From Streptomyces sp. Y2F8-2 (GTDB lineage Bacteria; Actinomycetota; Actinomycetes; Streptomycetales; Streptomycetaceae), in assembly GCF_014905555.1 (NCBI RefSeq), contig NZ_BNGS01000002.1, positions 972,842 to 1,036,841 of the forward strand: a stretch of DNA of 64,000 nt, written 5' to 3'. Both the position numbers and the translations under genes were made by a program. Positions within the stretch are counted from its first letter, which is position 1, and each line of letters opens with the position of its first letter. The notes beneath the pieces are model-generated. The model saw only the letters and a program-made list of their open reading frames with translations. It did no database searches and was not told where the DNA came from. This document shows positions 35,231-45,213 of the stretch, in pieces.

Positions 35231-36445
35231 TCAGCGCTCGAACAGCCTCCGCACGCGCGCCGTGAGACTGCCCGAGCCGCGCGTGCGGTGCCCGTGGACG
35301 CGGGGGTCGTCGGTGACGTCGTACCGCTTCACGTACGCCCCCAGGAAGGCCTGCAGCGTGGCGACCGCGGGGATGGCGATCAGCGCGCCCACCGCGCCGA
35401 GGAGGGCGGTGCCCGCTATGACGGACCCGAAGGCGACCGCGGGGTGGATGTCCACGGACCGCGCGGTCAGCTTGGGCTGCAGCATGTAGTTCTCGAACTG
35501 CTGGTAGACCACGACGAAGATCAGCACCCACAGCGCGTACCAGGGTTCCACGGTGAAGGCGATCAGCATCGGCAGGGCACCCGCGAGATAGGTGCCGATG
35601 GTGGGGATGAACTGGGAGACCAGGCCGACCCACACCGCGAGCACGGGCGCGTACGGAACGCCCAGCGCCTGCAGCAGGACGTAGTGCGCGATGCCGGAGA
35701 TGAGGGCCATCAGGCCGCGCGAGTAGAGGTAGCCGCCCGTCTTGTCGACGGCGATCTCCCAGGCGCGCAGCACCTCGGCCTGCCGGGCGGGCGGCAGCAC
35801 CGAGCACAGCGCACGCCGCAGCCTGGGCCCGTCGGCGGCGAAGTAGAACGAGAACAGGCCGATCGTCAGCAGCTGGAAGAGGCCGCCCAGGACCTGGGCG
35901 GAGACGTCCAGGACACCGGTGGCGCTGTTCTGGACGTACTTTCTGAGCCAGTCGGAGTGGACCAGGCTGTCCTGCACGTCCACGCGTCTGACATGGGTGT
36001 GGAACGTGGTGTTGATCCAGTTGATCACCGAGTCGAGGTAGCCCGGGAAGCCCTCGACCATCTTGATGATCTGGCCGGCGAGCATGGAGCCGAGCAGTGT
36101 GACGAACCCGGCGACGGCGATCGCCAGGCCGAGGAACACGAGGAAGGTGGCCAGCCCCCGGCGCATGCCGTGGGCCGCCATCCAGCTGACCGCGGGCTCG
36201 ATGGCGAGCGCCAGGAAGAACGCGATCAGGATGTTGATCAGCAAGCCGATGAGCTGGTGGAACGCCCAGCTGCCCAGTTGGAAGACGGCGATGAGCGCGA
36301 GGGCGAGCACCATGGCGCGCGGCAGCCAGCGCGGCATACGGGCGCCCGGCGCGGCGCCGTCGCCCGACGGGGGCGGCTGGGGCGGTGTCGTGCCGAGCGG
36401 TGCTGCCTGCTGGGGGACCTGTGCGGTCTCGTCTGTCGGGGCCAC
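35231..36445 (-). CDS. AI-2E family transporter (UPF0118)
   Basis: 404 aa from GTG 36445; the open frame reaches 36553 but the extra residues are basic and unlike the family. A Pro-rich cytoplasmic N-tail is followed by about eight membrane segments (LLINILIAFFLALAIEPAVSWM, VGLVSQFIPTIGTYLAGALP, DIHPAVAFGSVIAGTALLGAVGALIAIPA). Family members are PerM/TqsA-like exporters or Na+/H+ antiporters; the E. coli namesake exports autoinducer 2. The substrate here is unknown. Downstream of the DUF3046 gene on the same strand. Confidence 0.88.
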   Translation of the reverse strand: MAPTDETAQVPQQAAPLGTTPPQPPPSGDGAAPGARMPRWLPRAMVLALALIAVFQLGSWAFHQLIGLLINILIAFFLALAIEPAVSWMAAHGMRRGLATFLVFLGLAIAVAGFVTLLGSMLAGQIIKMVEGFPGYLDSVINWINTTFHTHVRRVDVQDSLVHSDWLRKYVQNSATGVLDVSAQVLGGLFQLLTIGLFSFYFAADGPRLRRALCSVLPPARQAEVLRAWEIAVDKTGGYLYSRGLMALISGIAHYVLLQALGVPYAPVLAVWVGLVSQFIPTIGTYLAGALPMLIAFTVEPWYALWVLIFVVVYQQFENYMLQPKLTARSVDIHPAVAFGSVIAGTALLGAVGALIAIPAVATLQAFLGAYVKRYDVTDDPRVHGHRTRGSGSLTARVRRLFER

Positions 36446-36504
36446 GGAGCAAGTCTCGCCCACACCGGCGGCATCCGGGGACCCCTGTGGATCTCGGCGC
36501 TTCT

Positions 36505-36699
36505 TCAGCGCTTCTCCCGCGGAACGTCCACGGCCGTGCACACGGCGCGCCACACGTCCTTGGCCTCCCAGCCGGCTTCCAGCGCCTGGTGCACGGTGCG
36601 CCCGCCGAGTTCCGACATCACGTGGTCGCGCGCGAAGGTGTCGGCGTAGCCCTCACCGAAGTGATCCGCCATCCGCTGCCAGAAGACCGTCAACCGCAT
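36505..36699 (-). CDS. DUF3046 family protein
   Basis: 64 aa from ATG 36699 (MRLTVFWQRMADHFGEGYAD). The conserved DUF3046 sequence is complete (DHVMSELGGRTVHQALEAGW, VWRAVCTAVDVP). Small soluble actinobacterial protein of unknown function, usually encoded close to recA/recX as here. Longer readings of the frame are not supported. Confidence 0.9.
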   Translation of the reverse strand: MRLTVFWQRMADHFGEGYADTFARDHVMSELGGRTVHQALEAGWEAKDVWRAVCTAVDVPREKR

Positions 36700-36778
36700 G
36701 ACACCAGTATCCCGCCCTGAGAGTGGGGCCGGACCGGGACGGCTTGCCGAGAACGCTTTCCGTCCTACGGTCTGATCC

Positions 36779-37723
36779 ATGGCCGAAACCGGAGCATCCC
36801 CACTCCCTCCCGCGCCCTCGGCGCGCACCCCGCTCTCCCGCGCCGAGCACTTCGTGTGGCTGACCGCGCGCTTGCTGGAGCAGCGCCGTTTCGCGTACCA
36901 CTTCCTGGGCGGCGGCGCCGACCCCGTGGAGGCCGCGCTGGCCGCCTACCGCAACGAGGACGAGGGGTACGGTCACGCCCTCGAACCCGATCTGCGCGGC
37001 CCGGTCAGCCAGCCCCTGCACACCGCCCACGCCCTGCGGGTGCTGGACTCGATCGGCCGTTGCGGCGGCCAGCGGGTGGAGCGCGTGTGCCGCTATCTGA
37101 CCGCCGTGTCGACGGCGGACGGCGCTCTTCCGGCGGTGCATCCCGTGCAGCGCGGCTATCCGGCCGCGCCCTTCGTGCCCATCACCGACAACCCGCCGAG
37201 CGATCTGCTCGCCACGGGCCCGGTGGTGGGCCTGCTGCACCGCAACGAGGTGTGGCACGCGTGGATGTTCCGGGCCACCGACTTCTGCTGGCAGGCGGTC
37301 GAGTCCCTGGACAAGTCGCATCCGTACGAGGTCGAGGCGGCCGTGGCGTTCCTGGACTCGGCGCCCGACCGCCCGCGCGCCGAGGCCGCGGCCCACCGTC
37401 TGGGCCGCCTGGTGCGCGAACAGCGGCTCGCGGTCCTGGACCCGGACCGTCCGGGGGCGTATCCGGTCGCCTCCGGGTACGCACCGGGCGAGCACCACTT
37501 CCCGTACGACTTCGCGCGTACCCCGGACTCCCTCGCTCGGGCGTGGTTCACCGACGAGGAGATGGCGCGCGCCCTGGACTTCCTCGCGGCCGAGCAGCAT
37601 GAGGACGGCGGCTGGCCGGTCCGGTGGCGCCAGTGGGCTCCGGGCACCGCCCTGGAGGCCCGCCCCATGGTGACCATCGACGCGCTGCTCACCCTCAGGG
37701 CGTACGGACGGCCCATCGGCTGA
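36779..37723 (+). CDS. Conserved hypothetical protein, alpha/alpha-barrel (prenyltransferase/terpene-cyclase-like) fold
   Basis: 314 aa starting at ATG 36779. Helical pairs with Gly/Asp-rich turns (YRNEDEGYGHALEPDLRG, YLTAVSTADGALPAV, FLAAEQHEDGGWPVRW) suggest an alpha6-alpha6 barrel like squalene-cyclase or prenyltransferase repeats. No DxDD or aspartate-rich catalytic motif is obvious, so enzyme activity is uncertain. TTGCCG and TACGGT, 16 bp apart and ending 7 bp before the ATG, could drive a leaderless mRNA. Divergent from DUF3046. Confidence 0.8.
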   Translation: MAETGASPLPPAPSARTPLSRAEHFVWLTARLLEQRRFAYHFLGGGADPVEAALAAYRNEDEGYGHALEPDLRGPVSQPLHTAHALRVLDSIGRCGGQRVERVCRYLTAVSTADGALPAVHPVQRGYPAAPFVPITDNPPSDLLATGPVVGLLHRNEVWHAWMFRATDFCWQAVESLDKSHPYEVEAAVAFLDSAPDRPRAEAAAHRLGRLVREQRLAVLDPDRPGAYPVASGYAPGEHHFPYDFARTPDSLARAWFTDEEMARALDFLAAEQHEDGGWPVRWRQWAPGTALEARPMVTIDALLTLRAYGRPIG

Positions 37724-37990
37724 CGGAGGGCGGCCCCACGCCCGCGTGCCGCCCCGGGAAGCCGCCCGGCCCGCGTCCGGAGCGGGCGGTCCAGGCCGAC
37801 CGGCCGCCGACCGCCGAGCCGTCACCTCTGGCATCCTGGCCGTCATCGGGCCCGAACCGAACCCGCCACGGCTCCTTCCGCGTGGCAGGTCGGCCCTGCG
37901 CACGATGGCCGCCCTGCCCCGGGCGGGTCGCCTTGTCGTACGTCTCCGCAGGTCACGGGCATTGTCAGTGAGCGGGTGCAGGATGGATCC

Positions 37991-40900
37991 ATGGTCAGCT
38001 CCGCACACCCGGCCCTCGACGGCTTCTCACCCGCGACCCGAGCCTGGTTCACGGGGGCGTTCTCCGCGCCCACCGCGGCCCAGGCCGGGGCGTGGCGTGC
38101 CATCGCCGCGGACTCGGACGTGCTCGTGGTGGCGCCGACCGGCTCCGGCAAGACGCTGGCCGCCTTCCTCGCCGCGCTGGACCGGCTGACGTCCACACCG
38201 CCGCCGGCCGACCCCAGGAAGCGCTGCCGGGTGCTGTACGTGTCCCCGCTGAAGGCCCTGGCGGTCGACGTGGAGCGGAACCTGCGCAGTCCGCTCACCG
38301 GCATCCGCCAGGAGTCGGTCCGGCTCGGCCTGCCCGAGCCGGAAGTGAAGGTGGGCATCCGGTCAGGCGACACCCCGGCCGCCGAGCGCCGCGCCCTGGC
38401 CACGCGCCCGCCGGACATCCTGATCACCACTCCGGAGTCGCTGTTTCTGATGCTGACGTCGTCCACGCGCGACGCGCTGACGGGCGTGGAGACGGTCATC
38501 CTGGACGAGGTGCACGCCGTCGCGGGCACCAAGCGGGGTGCGCACCTGGCACTCTCACTGGAGCGGCTCGACGAGCTGCTGCCGAAGCCCGCGCGCCGCA
38601 TCGGCCTGTCCGCCACCGTGCGCCCGGTGGACGAGGTGGCCCGCTTCCTCTCCCCGCGCCGCAAGGTGGAGATCGTCCAACCCGAGTCGGGCAAGGAGTT
38701 CGACCTCTCGGTCGTCGTGCCCGTCGAGGACCTCGGCGAGTTGGGCGGCTCCCCGGTCTCCGACGGCACCGAGGGCGCGGAGCGCCCGTCCATCTGGCCG
38801 CACGTCGAGGAGCGCATCGCCGACCTGGTCCAGGCGCACCGCTCCACGATCGTGTTCGCCAACTCGCGCCGCCTCGCGGAGCGACTGTGCAACCGGCTGA
38901 ACGAGATCGCGTACGAGAGGGCCACAGGCGAGACGCTGGAGGAGCACCACGCGCCCGCCCAGCTGATGGGGGGTTCCGGCGCGGCACAAGGGGCACCCCC
39001 GGTCCTCGCCCGCGCCCACCACGGGTCGGTCTCCAAGGAGCAGCGCGCTCTCGTCGAGGAGGACCTGAAGGCGGGCCGGCTCCCGGCGGTGGTCGCCACC
39101 TCCAGCCTCGAGCTGGGCATCGACATGGGCGCGGTGGACCTCGTCGTCCAGGTCGAGTCGCCACCGTCCGTGGCGTCCGGGCTGCAGCGGGTGGGCCGGG
39201 CGGGACACCAGGTCGGCGCGGTCTCCACCGGCGTGGTCTTCCCCAAGTACCGCGGCGACCTCGTACAGGCGGCCGTGGTCACCGAACGGATGCGCACGGG
39301 CGCGATCGAGTCTCTGAAGGTTCCGGCGAACCCGCTGGACGTGCTCGCGCAGCAGCTCGTCGCGATGACGTCGCTCGACACCTGGCAGTTCGACGACCTC
39401 CTCGCGCTGGTGCGCCGGGCGGCGCCGTTCGCCTCGCTGCCGGAATCGGCGTTCACGGCGGTGCTGGACATGCTCGCGGGCCGCTACCCCTCCGACGCGT
39501 TCGCGGAGCTGCGGCCGCGCGTGGTGTGGGACCGGGTCGCGGGCACCATCACCGGCCGCCCCGGCGCCCAGCGGCTCGCCGTCACCTCCGGAGGCACCAT
39601 CCCGGACCGCGGGCTGTTCGGGGTGTTCCTCGCCGGTGCCGATCCCAAGAAGGGCGGCGGCCGGGTCGGCGAGCTGGACGAGGAGATGGTCTACGAGTCC
39701 CGGATCGGAGACGTGTTCACCCTCGGTACCAGCTCCTGGCGCATCGAGGACATCACCCGCGACCGCGTCCTGGTCTCCCCCGCACCCGGCGTCCCCGGCA
39801 GGCTGCCGTTCTGGAAGGGCGACCAGCTGGGCCGCCCGCTGGAACTGGGTCGCGCGGTGGGTGCGTTCCTGCGCGAGGTGGGCTCGATGCCCAAGGACGA
39901 CGCGCGCCTGAGGCTGCTGGCGGCGGGCCTGGACGCCTGGGCCGCGGACAACGTGCTGTCGTACCTGGACGAACAGCGCGAGGCCTGCGGCCACGTCCCC
40001 GACGACCGCACGATCGTCGTCGAGCGGTTCCGCGATGAACTGGGCGACTGGCGGGTCGTGGTGCACTCCCCCTTCGGCGCCCAGGTGCATGCCCCGTGGG
40101 CGCTCGCGCTGGGCGCCCGCCTGTCCGAGCGCTACGGCATGGACGCCCAGGTCATGCACGCCGACGACGGCATCGTGCTGCGCCTGCCGGACGCCGACCT
40201 GATGGGCCTGGACCTGCTGGACCAGGAACCGATGAAGGGCGGCACTCACTTCAACACGGCCGACGCCGAGCAGGCGCCCGTCGGTGCGGCCGACGTCGCC
40301 TTCGACAAGGGCGAGGTCGACCAGATCGTCACCGACCAGGTCGGTGGCTCGGCGCTGTTCGCGTCCCGGTTCCGCGAGTGCGCGGCCCGCGCACTGCTGC
40401 TGCCGCGCCGCAACCCGGGCCGGCGCACCCCCCTGTGGCAGCAGCGCCAGCGCGCGGCCCAACTGCTGCAGGTGGCGAGCGAGTTCGGCTCGTTCCCGAT
40501 CGTCCTGGAGGCGGTGCGCGAATGCCTGCAGGACGTCTTCGACGTCCCGGGCCTGATCGAGCTGATGGGCGACCTCGAGTCCCGCAAGGTGCGGCTCGTC
40601 GAGGTGACCACCCCCGAGCCGTCGCCGTTCGCCCGCTCGCTGCTGTTCGGGTACGTCGCCCAGTTCCTCTACGAGGGGGACTCTCCGCTCGCCGAGCGGC
40701 GCGCCGCGGCGCTGTCGCTGGACTCCCGGCTGCTGGCGGAGCTGCTGGGCCAGGCGGAGCTGCGGGAGCTGCTCGACGCGGAGGTCCTGACCGAGCTGGA
40801 GCGGGAGCTGCAGTGGCTCACCGAGGATCGGCGCGTCAAGGACGTCGAGGGGGTCGCGGACGTGCTGCGGGTGCTGGGGCCGCTCACCGACGCCGACCTG

Positions 40901-42943
40901 GTGGCACGGGGAGCCGACCCGCAGTGGGCCCGTGAGCTGGCGGCGGCCCGGCGCGCGATCAAGGTCCGGATCGCGGGCGCCGACCACTGGGCGGCGGTCG
41001 AGGACGCGGGCCGGCTCCGCGACGCGCTCGGCACGGCGCTGCCCGTCGGCGTCCCGGAGGCGTTCACCGAGCCGGTCAAGGACCCGCTCGGCGATCTCCT
41101 CGCCCGGTACGCGCGCACCCACGGCCCCTTCACATCGGCGACGGCGGCCACGCGGTTCGGACTCGGGGTCGCGGTCACCGAGGGCGCGCTGCAACGGCTG
41201 GCGGCGTCCGGGCGGATCGTCCAGGGCGAGTTCCATCCGGCGGGCATCGGCCAGGAGTGGTGCGACGCAGCGGTACTGCGCCGGTTGCGGCGCCGTTCAC
41301 TGGCGGCGCTGCGGCACGAGCTCGAGCCGGTTCCGGCACCCGCCCTGGCGCAGTTCCTGCCGCAGTGGCAGCACGTCGGCAGCGGGCACGGACTACGGGG
41401 CGTGGACGGACTGGTGCGCGCCATCGAGCAGTTGCAGGGCGTGTCCGTGCCCGCGTCCGCCCTCGAGAAGCTCGTCCTGCCGTCCCGTGTCGCGAACTAC
41501 ACCCCGGCGATGCTGGACGAACTCACGGCCGCCGGCGAGGTGGTGTGGGCGGGCGCGGGCGCGCTGCCCGGAAAAGACGGCTGGATCTCCCTCTACCTCG
41601 CGGACGCCGCCCCCCTGCTGCTGCCCGCCCCGCACCCCCTGGAACTGACCGCCCTGCACCAGTCGATCCTGGACGCCCTCTCGGGCGGCTACGGACTGTT
41701 CTTCCGGCAGATCGCCGACCAGGTCCGCGCCACCGCCCACCCGGACGTCACCGAGCCCCGACTCGCCGACGCGATCTGGGACCTGGCGTGGTCCGGGCGG
41801 CTCACGAACGACACGCTGGCGCCGATGCGGTCCCTGCTCGGCTCGGGCCGCACCGCGGGGGCCACGGCCCACCGCGCCAAGCGTGCCGTCCCGCGCGGAC
41901 GCTACGGCTCACTGACGGCCGCCGCCCGGCCCCAGTCCCGTACGGGTCCGCCGACCGTCGCGGGCCGTTGGTCCCTGCTGCCCGCACACGAGGCCGACCC
42001 CACCGTCCGCGCCCACGCCCTGGCCCGGACGCTGCTCGACCGGCACGGCGTGGTGACTCGGGGGGCGGTGGCCGCGGAGGGGGTGGAGGGCGGCTTCTCG
42101 GCCGTGTACCGGGTCCTGTCCGCCTTCGAGGAGAGTGGTCAGGCGCGGCGCGGTTATGTCGTCGAGGGGCTGGGCGCGGCACAGTTCGCGATGGACGGCG
42201 CGGTGGACCGGCTGCGCGCGGTGGCGAACGCCCGCGAGCGGGGCGAACCGCTGCCGGGCGTCGGAACGGCACCCGACGCGGGGAACGGGTTCGCCGGAGA
42301 TCCCACAGATCCGTTCGCCTCCAGTGCGGGCCCGGGCGGTCCGGGCGGCGACGGCCCCGAGGACCCGTTCGACATCGACTTCGCCGACACCTTCGGCATG
42401 GGCCCGGCCGCCCAGGACCCGCTGTCCGCCCCGGGCTTCGGAGGCCCCCGTTCGGGGCCCGGCTTCTCCTCCGGGGCTCCCGCCTCCCGGTCCCTCCACG
42501 GGCAGCACGGACGCGGGGGCCTCCCGCCGAACCGCACGCGCACGTCCGGGCCGGCCCGGGCCGTGGTCCTGGCCGCCGCCGACCCCGCGAACGCGTACGG
42601 CGCGGCGCTCCCCTGGCCCGAGCCGCCGACGGGTGCGGGGCACAAGCCGGGGCGGAAGGCGGGTTCGCTGGTGGTCCTGGTCGACGGCGAGCTGGCGCTC
42701 TACGTGGAGCGGGGCGGCAAGACCGTGCTGGCCTGGCCCTCCGAGCCGGAGGCCGGGCCGGCCGAGGACGAGCGTCTGCGCATGGCCGCCGAGGCCCTGG
42801 GGACGGCCGCCAAGGCGGATTCCCTCGGCACCGTGACGGTGGAACGGATCAACGGAGCCTCGGCCCTGTCGTCCCCCTTCGGCGTCCTCCTGGAAGGAGC
42901 GGGCTTCATAGCGACACCACGGGGACTGCGGATCCGTGCATGA
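37991..42943 (+). CDS. lhr: Lhr-type ATP-dependent DNA helicase
   Basis: 1650 aa superfamily-2 helicase. ATG at 37991 with AGGATGG upstream. Motif I APTGSGKT (48-55), DEVH box near 173, SAT motif (IGLSATVRPVDEV), second RecA domain with TIVFANSRRLAERL and QRVGRAGHQ. The long C-terminal part is characteristic of Lhr and ends in AVVLAAADPANAYG and GELALYVERGGKT. Lhr is a 3'-5' DNA/RNA-DNA helicase; in mycobacteria it belongs to a mitomycin-C-induced repair set. It lies 24 bp upstream of the Nei-type glycosylase gene, and the pairing supports a repair role. Confidence 0.95.
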   Translation: MVSSAHPALDGFSPATRAWFTGAFSAPTAAQAGAWRAIAADSDVLVVAPTGSGKTLAAFLAALDRLTSTPPPADPRKRCRVLYVSPLKALAVDVERNLRSPLTGIRQESVRLGLPEPEVKVGIRSGDTPAAERRALATRPPDILITTPESLFLMLTSSTRDALTGVETVILDEVHAVAGTKRGAHLALSLERLDELLPKPARRIGLSATVRPVDEVARFLSPRRKVEIVQPESGKEFDLSVVVPVEDLGELGGSPVSDGTEGAERPSIWPHVEERIADLVQAHRSTIVFANSRRLAERLCNRLNEIAYERATGETLEEHHAPAQLMGGSGAAQGAPPVLARAHHGSVSKEQRALVEEDLKAGRLPAVVATSSLELGIDMGAVDLVVQVESPPSVASGLQRVGRAGHQVGAVSTGVVFPKYRGDLVQAAVVTERMRTGAIESLKVPANPLDVLAQQLVAMTSLDTWQFDDLLALVRRAAPFASLPESAFTAVLDMLAGRYPSDAFAELRPRVVWDRVAGTITGRPGAQRLAVTSGGTIPDRGLFGVFLAGADPKKGGGRVGELDEEMVYESRIGDVFTLGTSSWRIEDITRDRVLVSPAPGVPGRLPFWKGDQLGRPLELGRAVGAFLREVGSMPKDDARLRLLAAGLDAWAADNVLSYLDEQREACGHVPDDRTIVVERFRDELGDWRVVVHSPFGAQVHAPWALALGARLSERYGMDAQVMHADDGIVLRLPDADLMGLDLLDQEPMKGGTHFNTADAEQAPVGAADVAFDKGEVDQIVTDQVGGSALFASRFRECAARALLLPRRNPGRRTPLWQQRQRAAQLLQVASEFGSFPIVLEAVRECLQDVFDVPGLIELMGDLESRKVRLVEVTTPEPSPFARSLLFGYVAQFLYEGDSPLAERRAAALSLDSRLLAELLGQAELRELLDAEVLTELERELQWLTEDRRVKDVEGVADVLRVLGPLTDADLVARGADPQWARELAAARRAIKVRIAGADHWAAVEDAGRLRDALGTALPVGVPEAFTEPVKDPLGDLLARYARTHGPFTSATAATRFGLGVAVTEGALQRLAASGRIVQGEFHPAGIGQEWCDAAVLRRLRRRSLAALRHELEPVPAPALAQFLPQWQHVGSGHGLRGVDGLVRAIEQLQGVSVPASALEKLVLPSRVANYTPAMLDELTAAGEVVWAGAGALPGKDGWISLYLADAAPLLLPAPHPLELTALHQSILDALSGGYGLFFRQIADQVRATAHPDVTEPRLADAIWDLAWSGRLTNDTLAPMRSLLGSGRTAGATAHRAKRAVPRGRYGSLTAAARPQSRTGPPTVAGRWSLLPAHEADPTVRAHALARTLLDRHGVVTRGAVAAEGVEGGFSAVYRVLSAFEESGQARRGYVVEGLGAAQFAMDGAVDRLRAVANARERGEPLPGVGTAPDAGNGFAGDPTDPFASSAGPGGPGGDGPEDPFDIDFADTFGMGPAAQDPLSAPGFGGPRSGPGFSSGAPASRSLHGQHGRGGLPPNRTRTSGPARAVVLAAADPANAYGAALPWPEPPTGAGHKPGRKAGSLVVLVDGELALYVERGGKTVLAWPSEPEAGPAEDERLRMAAEALGTAAKADSLGTVTVERINGASALSSPFGVLLEGAGFIATPRGLRIRA

Positions 42944-42967
42944 GCCCCCACGTGCCACCCTTGACCC

Positions 42968-43810
42968 ATGCCCGAAGGTGACACCGTCCACCAGGCCGCG
43001 AAGCGTCTGCACGGCGCGCTCGCGGGCAAGGTGCTGACGCGTTCCGACCTCCGGGTGCCCAGGTACGCGACGGCCGATCTCACCGGCCGTACCGTCCTGG
43101 ACGTCACCCCGCGCGGCAAGCACCTGCTGACCCGTATCGAGGGCGGGCTCACGCTGCACTCGCACCTGATGATGGACGGGGCGTGGAAGGTGTTCGCGGC
43201 GGGGCAGCGCTGGAGCGGCGGTCCCGCCCACCAGATCCGGGCGATCCTCGGCACCCTCGACCGCACGGCGGTCGGCTACCGCCTGCCCGTCCTGGAACTG
43301 CTGCGCACCGCCGACGAGCACCGCGCCGTGGGCCACCTCGGCCCGGACCTCCTCGGCCCCGACTGGGACCCCGGCGCGGCCCTGGAGAACCTGCTGCGCG
43401 ACCCCGCCCGCCCCCTCGGCGAGGCCCTGCTCGACCAGCGCAACCTGGCCGGCATCGGCAATGTCTACAAGAGCGAGCTGTGCTTCCTGCTCCGGGTGAC
43501 CCCGTGGCTGCCCGTCGGCGAGCTCCCGGCCGGGCACGCCGCCCACCTGCCCACCCTCGCCAAGAAGCTGCTGGAGGCGAACCGCGACCGCCCGGCCCGC
43601 AACACCACCGGACGGCGCGAACAGAACCTCTTCGTCTACGGTCGCGCGCCCCGCCCCTGCCTGCGCTGCGGCACCCCGGTCCAGGTGGCGGAGCAGGGCG
43701 ACGGCTCGCGGGAGCGGCCCACCTACTGGTGCCCGGCCTGCCAGTGGGGCCCGGCTCCCGCCCCGGGGGCGGCGGACCACCGCCACAGCCGCCCGCCGGC
43801 AGCCGATTGA
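42968..43810 (+). CDS. nei: Endonuclease VIII / Nei2-type DNA glycosylase
   Basis: 280 aa. Mature N-terminus PEGDTVHQAAKRL provides the catalytic Pro2 and Glu3 of the Fpg/Nei family. The H2TH region is visible (LLDQRNLAGIGNVYKSE), followed by a C-terminal four-Cys zinc finger (PCLRCGTP ... YWCPACQ). It excises oxidised bases and nicks the abasic site. Likely co-transcribed with lhr (24-bp gap). Confidence 0.93.
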   Translation: MPEGDTVHQAAKRLHGALAGKVLTRSDLRVPRYATADLTGRTVLDVTPRGKHLLTRIEGGLTLHSHLMMDGAWKVFAAGQRWSGGPAHQIRAILGTLDRTAVGYRLPVLELLRTADEHRAVGHLGPDLLGPDWDPGAALENLLRDPARPLGEALLDQRNLAGIGNVYKSELCFLLRVTPWLPVGELPAGHAAHLPTLAKKLLEANRDRPARNTTGRREQNLFVYGRAPRPCLRCGTPVQVAEQGDGSRERPTYWCPACQWGPAPAPGAADHRHSRPPAAD

Positions 43811-43822
43811 CGAACCGACCAA

Positions 43823-43852
43823 TTGACGGACCGTCAGGTACGCTCGTAGCGT
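43823..43852 (+). promoter_or_regulatory. Promoter of the SDR gene, probably leaderless
   Basis: TTGACG (43823-43828), 18-bp spacer, TAGCGT (43847-43852). The start point would fall at or within a base or two of the ATG at 43860. No Shine-Dalgarno site precedes that ATG. Confidence 0.6.
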
Positions 43853-43859
43853 CGCTGTC

Positions 43860-44621
43860 ATGCCCGTCACGGCGTACGACCTCAGCGAACGCACCGTCTT
43901 CGTCACCGGCGCCGCGAGCGGCATCGGCCGGGCCTCGGCCGTGCTGCTCGCCGAGGCAGGCGCGACCGTGCACTGCGCCGACCGCGACGCGCCGGGGCTG
44001 CGCGAGACGGCGACTCTGATCGCAGACCGGGGCGGCACGGCACACACCCACCACCTCGACGTGACCGACCGGGTCCGGCTCGAGCAGGCGGTCGCGTCCT
44101 GCGAGCGCCTCGACGCGATGGCGGCCGTCGCCGGGATCATGCACAGCAGCCCCCTGCTCCAGACACGGGACGAGGACCTGGACCGGGTACTGGCCGTCAA
44201 CTTCAAGGGGGTCCTGTACGCCTGCCAGGAGGCGGCGCTCCGGATGATCGAGGACGGGACCCGCGGCAGCATCGTCACGATGGCGTCGAGCGCCGTCGAC
44301 ACCGGCGGCCCGGGGCTGCTCTGCTACGGCGCGGCGAAGGCCGCCGTGGTGCAGCTGACGAAGACCCTGGCGACCGAGGTCGGGCCGCACGGCATACGGG
44401 TCAACGCCGTGGCGCCGGGCTGGACCCGTACGCCGATGACCGACCGGCACGGGGAGGCGCAGGAGCGCACGGAGGCGTTGATGGCGCGACTGTCACCGCT
44501 GGGCCGGACCGGCGAACCGCAGGACGTCGCGCACGCGGTGCTGTACCTGGCCTGCGACGCCTCGTCCTTCGTCACGGGGCAGATCCTCCGCCCGAACGGC
44601 GGCGTGGCCATGCCCTGGTGA
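43860..44621 (+). CDS. Short-chain dehydrogenase/reductase
   Basis: 253-aa classical SDR. The nucleotide loop is TGAASGIG (16-23) and the catalytic triad includes TMASSAV Ser and YGAAK (Tyr near 156). ADRDAPG after beta-2 favours NAD over NADP. The C-terminus has VNAVAPGWTRTPMTDRHG and SSFVTGQILRPNGG. It oxidises or reduces an unknown alcohol/ketone. Monocistronic and convergent with the small membrane-protein gene. Confidence 0.92.
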   Translation: MPVTAYDLSERTVFVTGAASGIGRASAVLLAEAGATVHCADRDAPGLRETATLIADRGGTAHTHHLDVTDRVRLEQAVASCERLDAMAAVAGIMHSSPLLQTRDEDLDRVLAVNFKGVLYACQEAALRMIEDGTRGSIVTMASSAVDTGGPGLLCYGAAKAAVVQLTKTLATEVGPHGIRVNAVAPGWTRTPMTDRHGEAQERTEALMARLSPLGRTGEPQDVAHAVLYLACDASSFVTGQILRPNGGVAMPW

Positions 44622-44780
44622 CAGCTACGGCCCCGGCCGCAGCGACCGGTGGCGGCCACACCGACAGGGCCCCGGGGGCGGGCGCGGCCGGGCCGGTCAC
44701 GGCACGCCCTCCAGAGGTCCCCTGAACACCCCCGGACGCCGTCGTACCGGCCCCGCACACTCCCCCTGCGTCCCGCCCCC

Positions 44781-45044
44781 TCACCCTGGTTGCGCGCCCC
44801 TCCCGCGCCCCCTCACGGTCTGCCACCGCCGCCAGGACCGAGCCCACTGATCCGACCCGGCCGCCCCCACGGCCCGGGCCTTCGGCACACAGTGCACCGG
44901 CAGCAGACTCAGTCCCCATCCCCCGATGGCGACCGCACCTTCCAGCACCCCTGCGTCGGGTGCCAGCACGAGTCGGAGCACCCCCCACCACCACAGCGCA
45001 CCCAGCGCCAGCGCAGCCCCCCAGCGCGCCGTGCGCCCCGCCAT
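44781..45044 (-). CDS. Small membrane protein of unknown function (87 aa)
   Basis: ATG at 45044 is preceded by a near-perfect GGAGGTGA. Two hydrophobic segments (WGAALALGALWWWGVLRLVLA and VAIGGWGLSLLPV) are followed by a basic tail (QWARSWRRWQTVRGRGRG). The frame is open upstream but the ribosome site fixes this start. I do not recognise the family. It lies 170 bp downstream of dpsB on the same strand. Confidence 0.7.
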   Translation of the reverse strand: MAGRTARWGAALALGALWWWGVLRLVLAPDAGVLEGAVAIGGWGLSLLPVHCVPKARAVGAAGSDQWARSWRRWQTVRGRGRGAQPG

Positions 45045-45213
45045 GGCCGTCACCTCCAACCCGAGGAACCAGACCCTAGACCGGGCCGTCACCGCCAGGG
45101 AGGGCGCACCAGCGGCACACAGGCGCACCGGACCCAGCGCATGCCCCCGGCATCTGGCGCACGCGGCGCACCCCGCGCACACCCCGACCGGACCGCCCCG
45201 GGTCGCTGTGCGC

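Noticed and set aside
38555..41236. 893-codon minus-strand frame opposite lhr
   Set aside because: Antisense shadow of the helicase gene, no recognisable domain.
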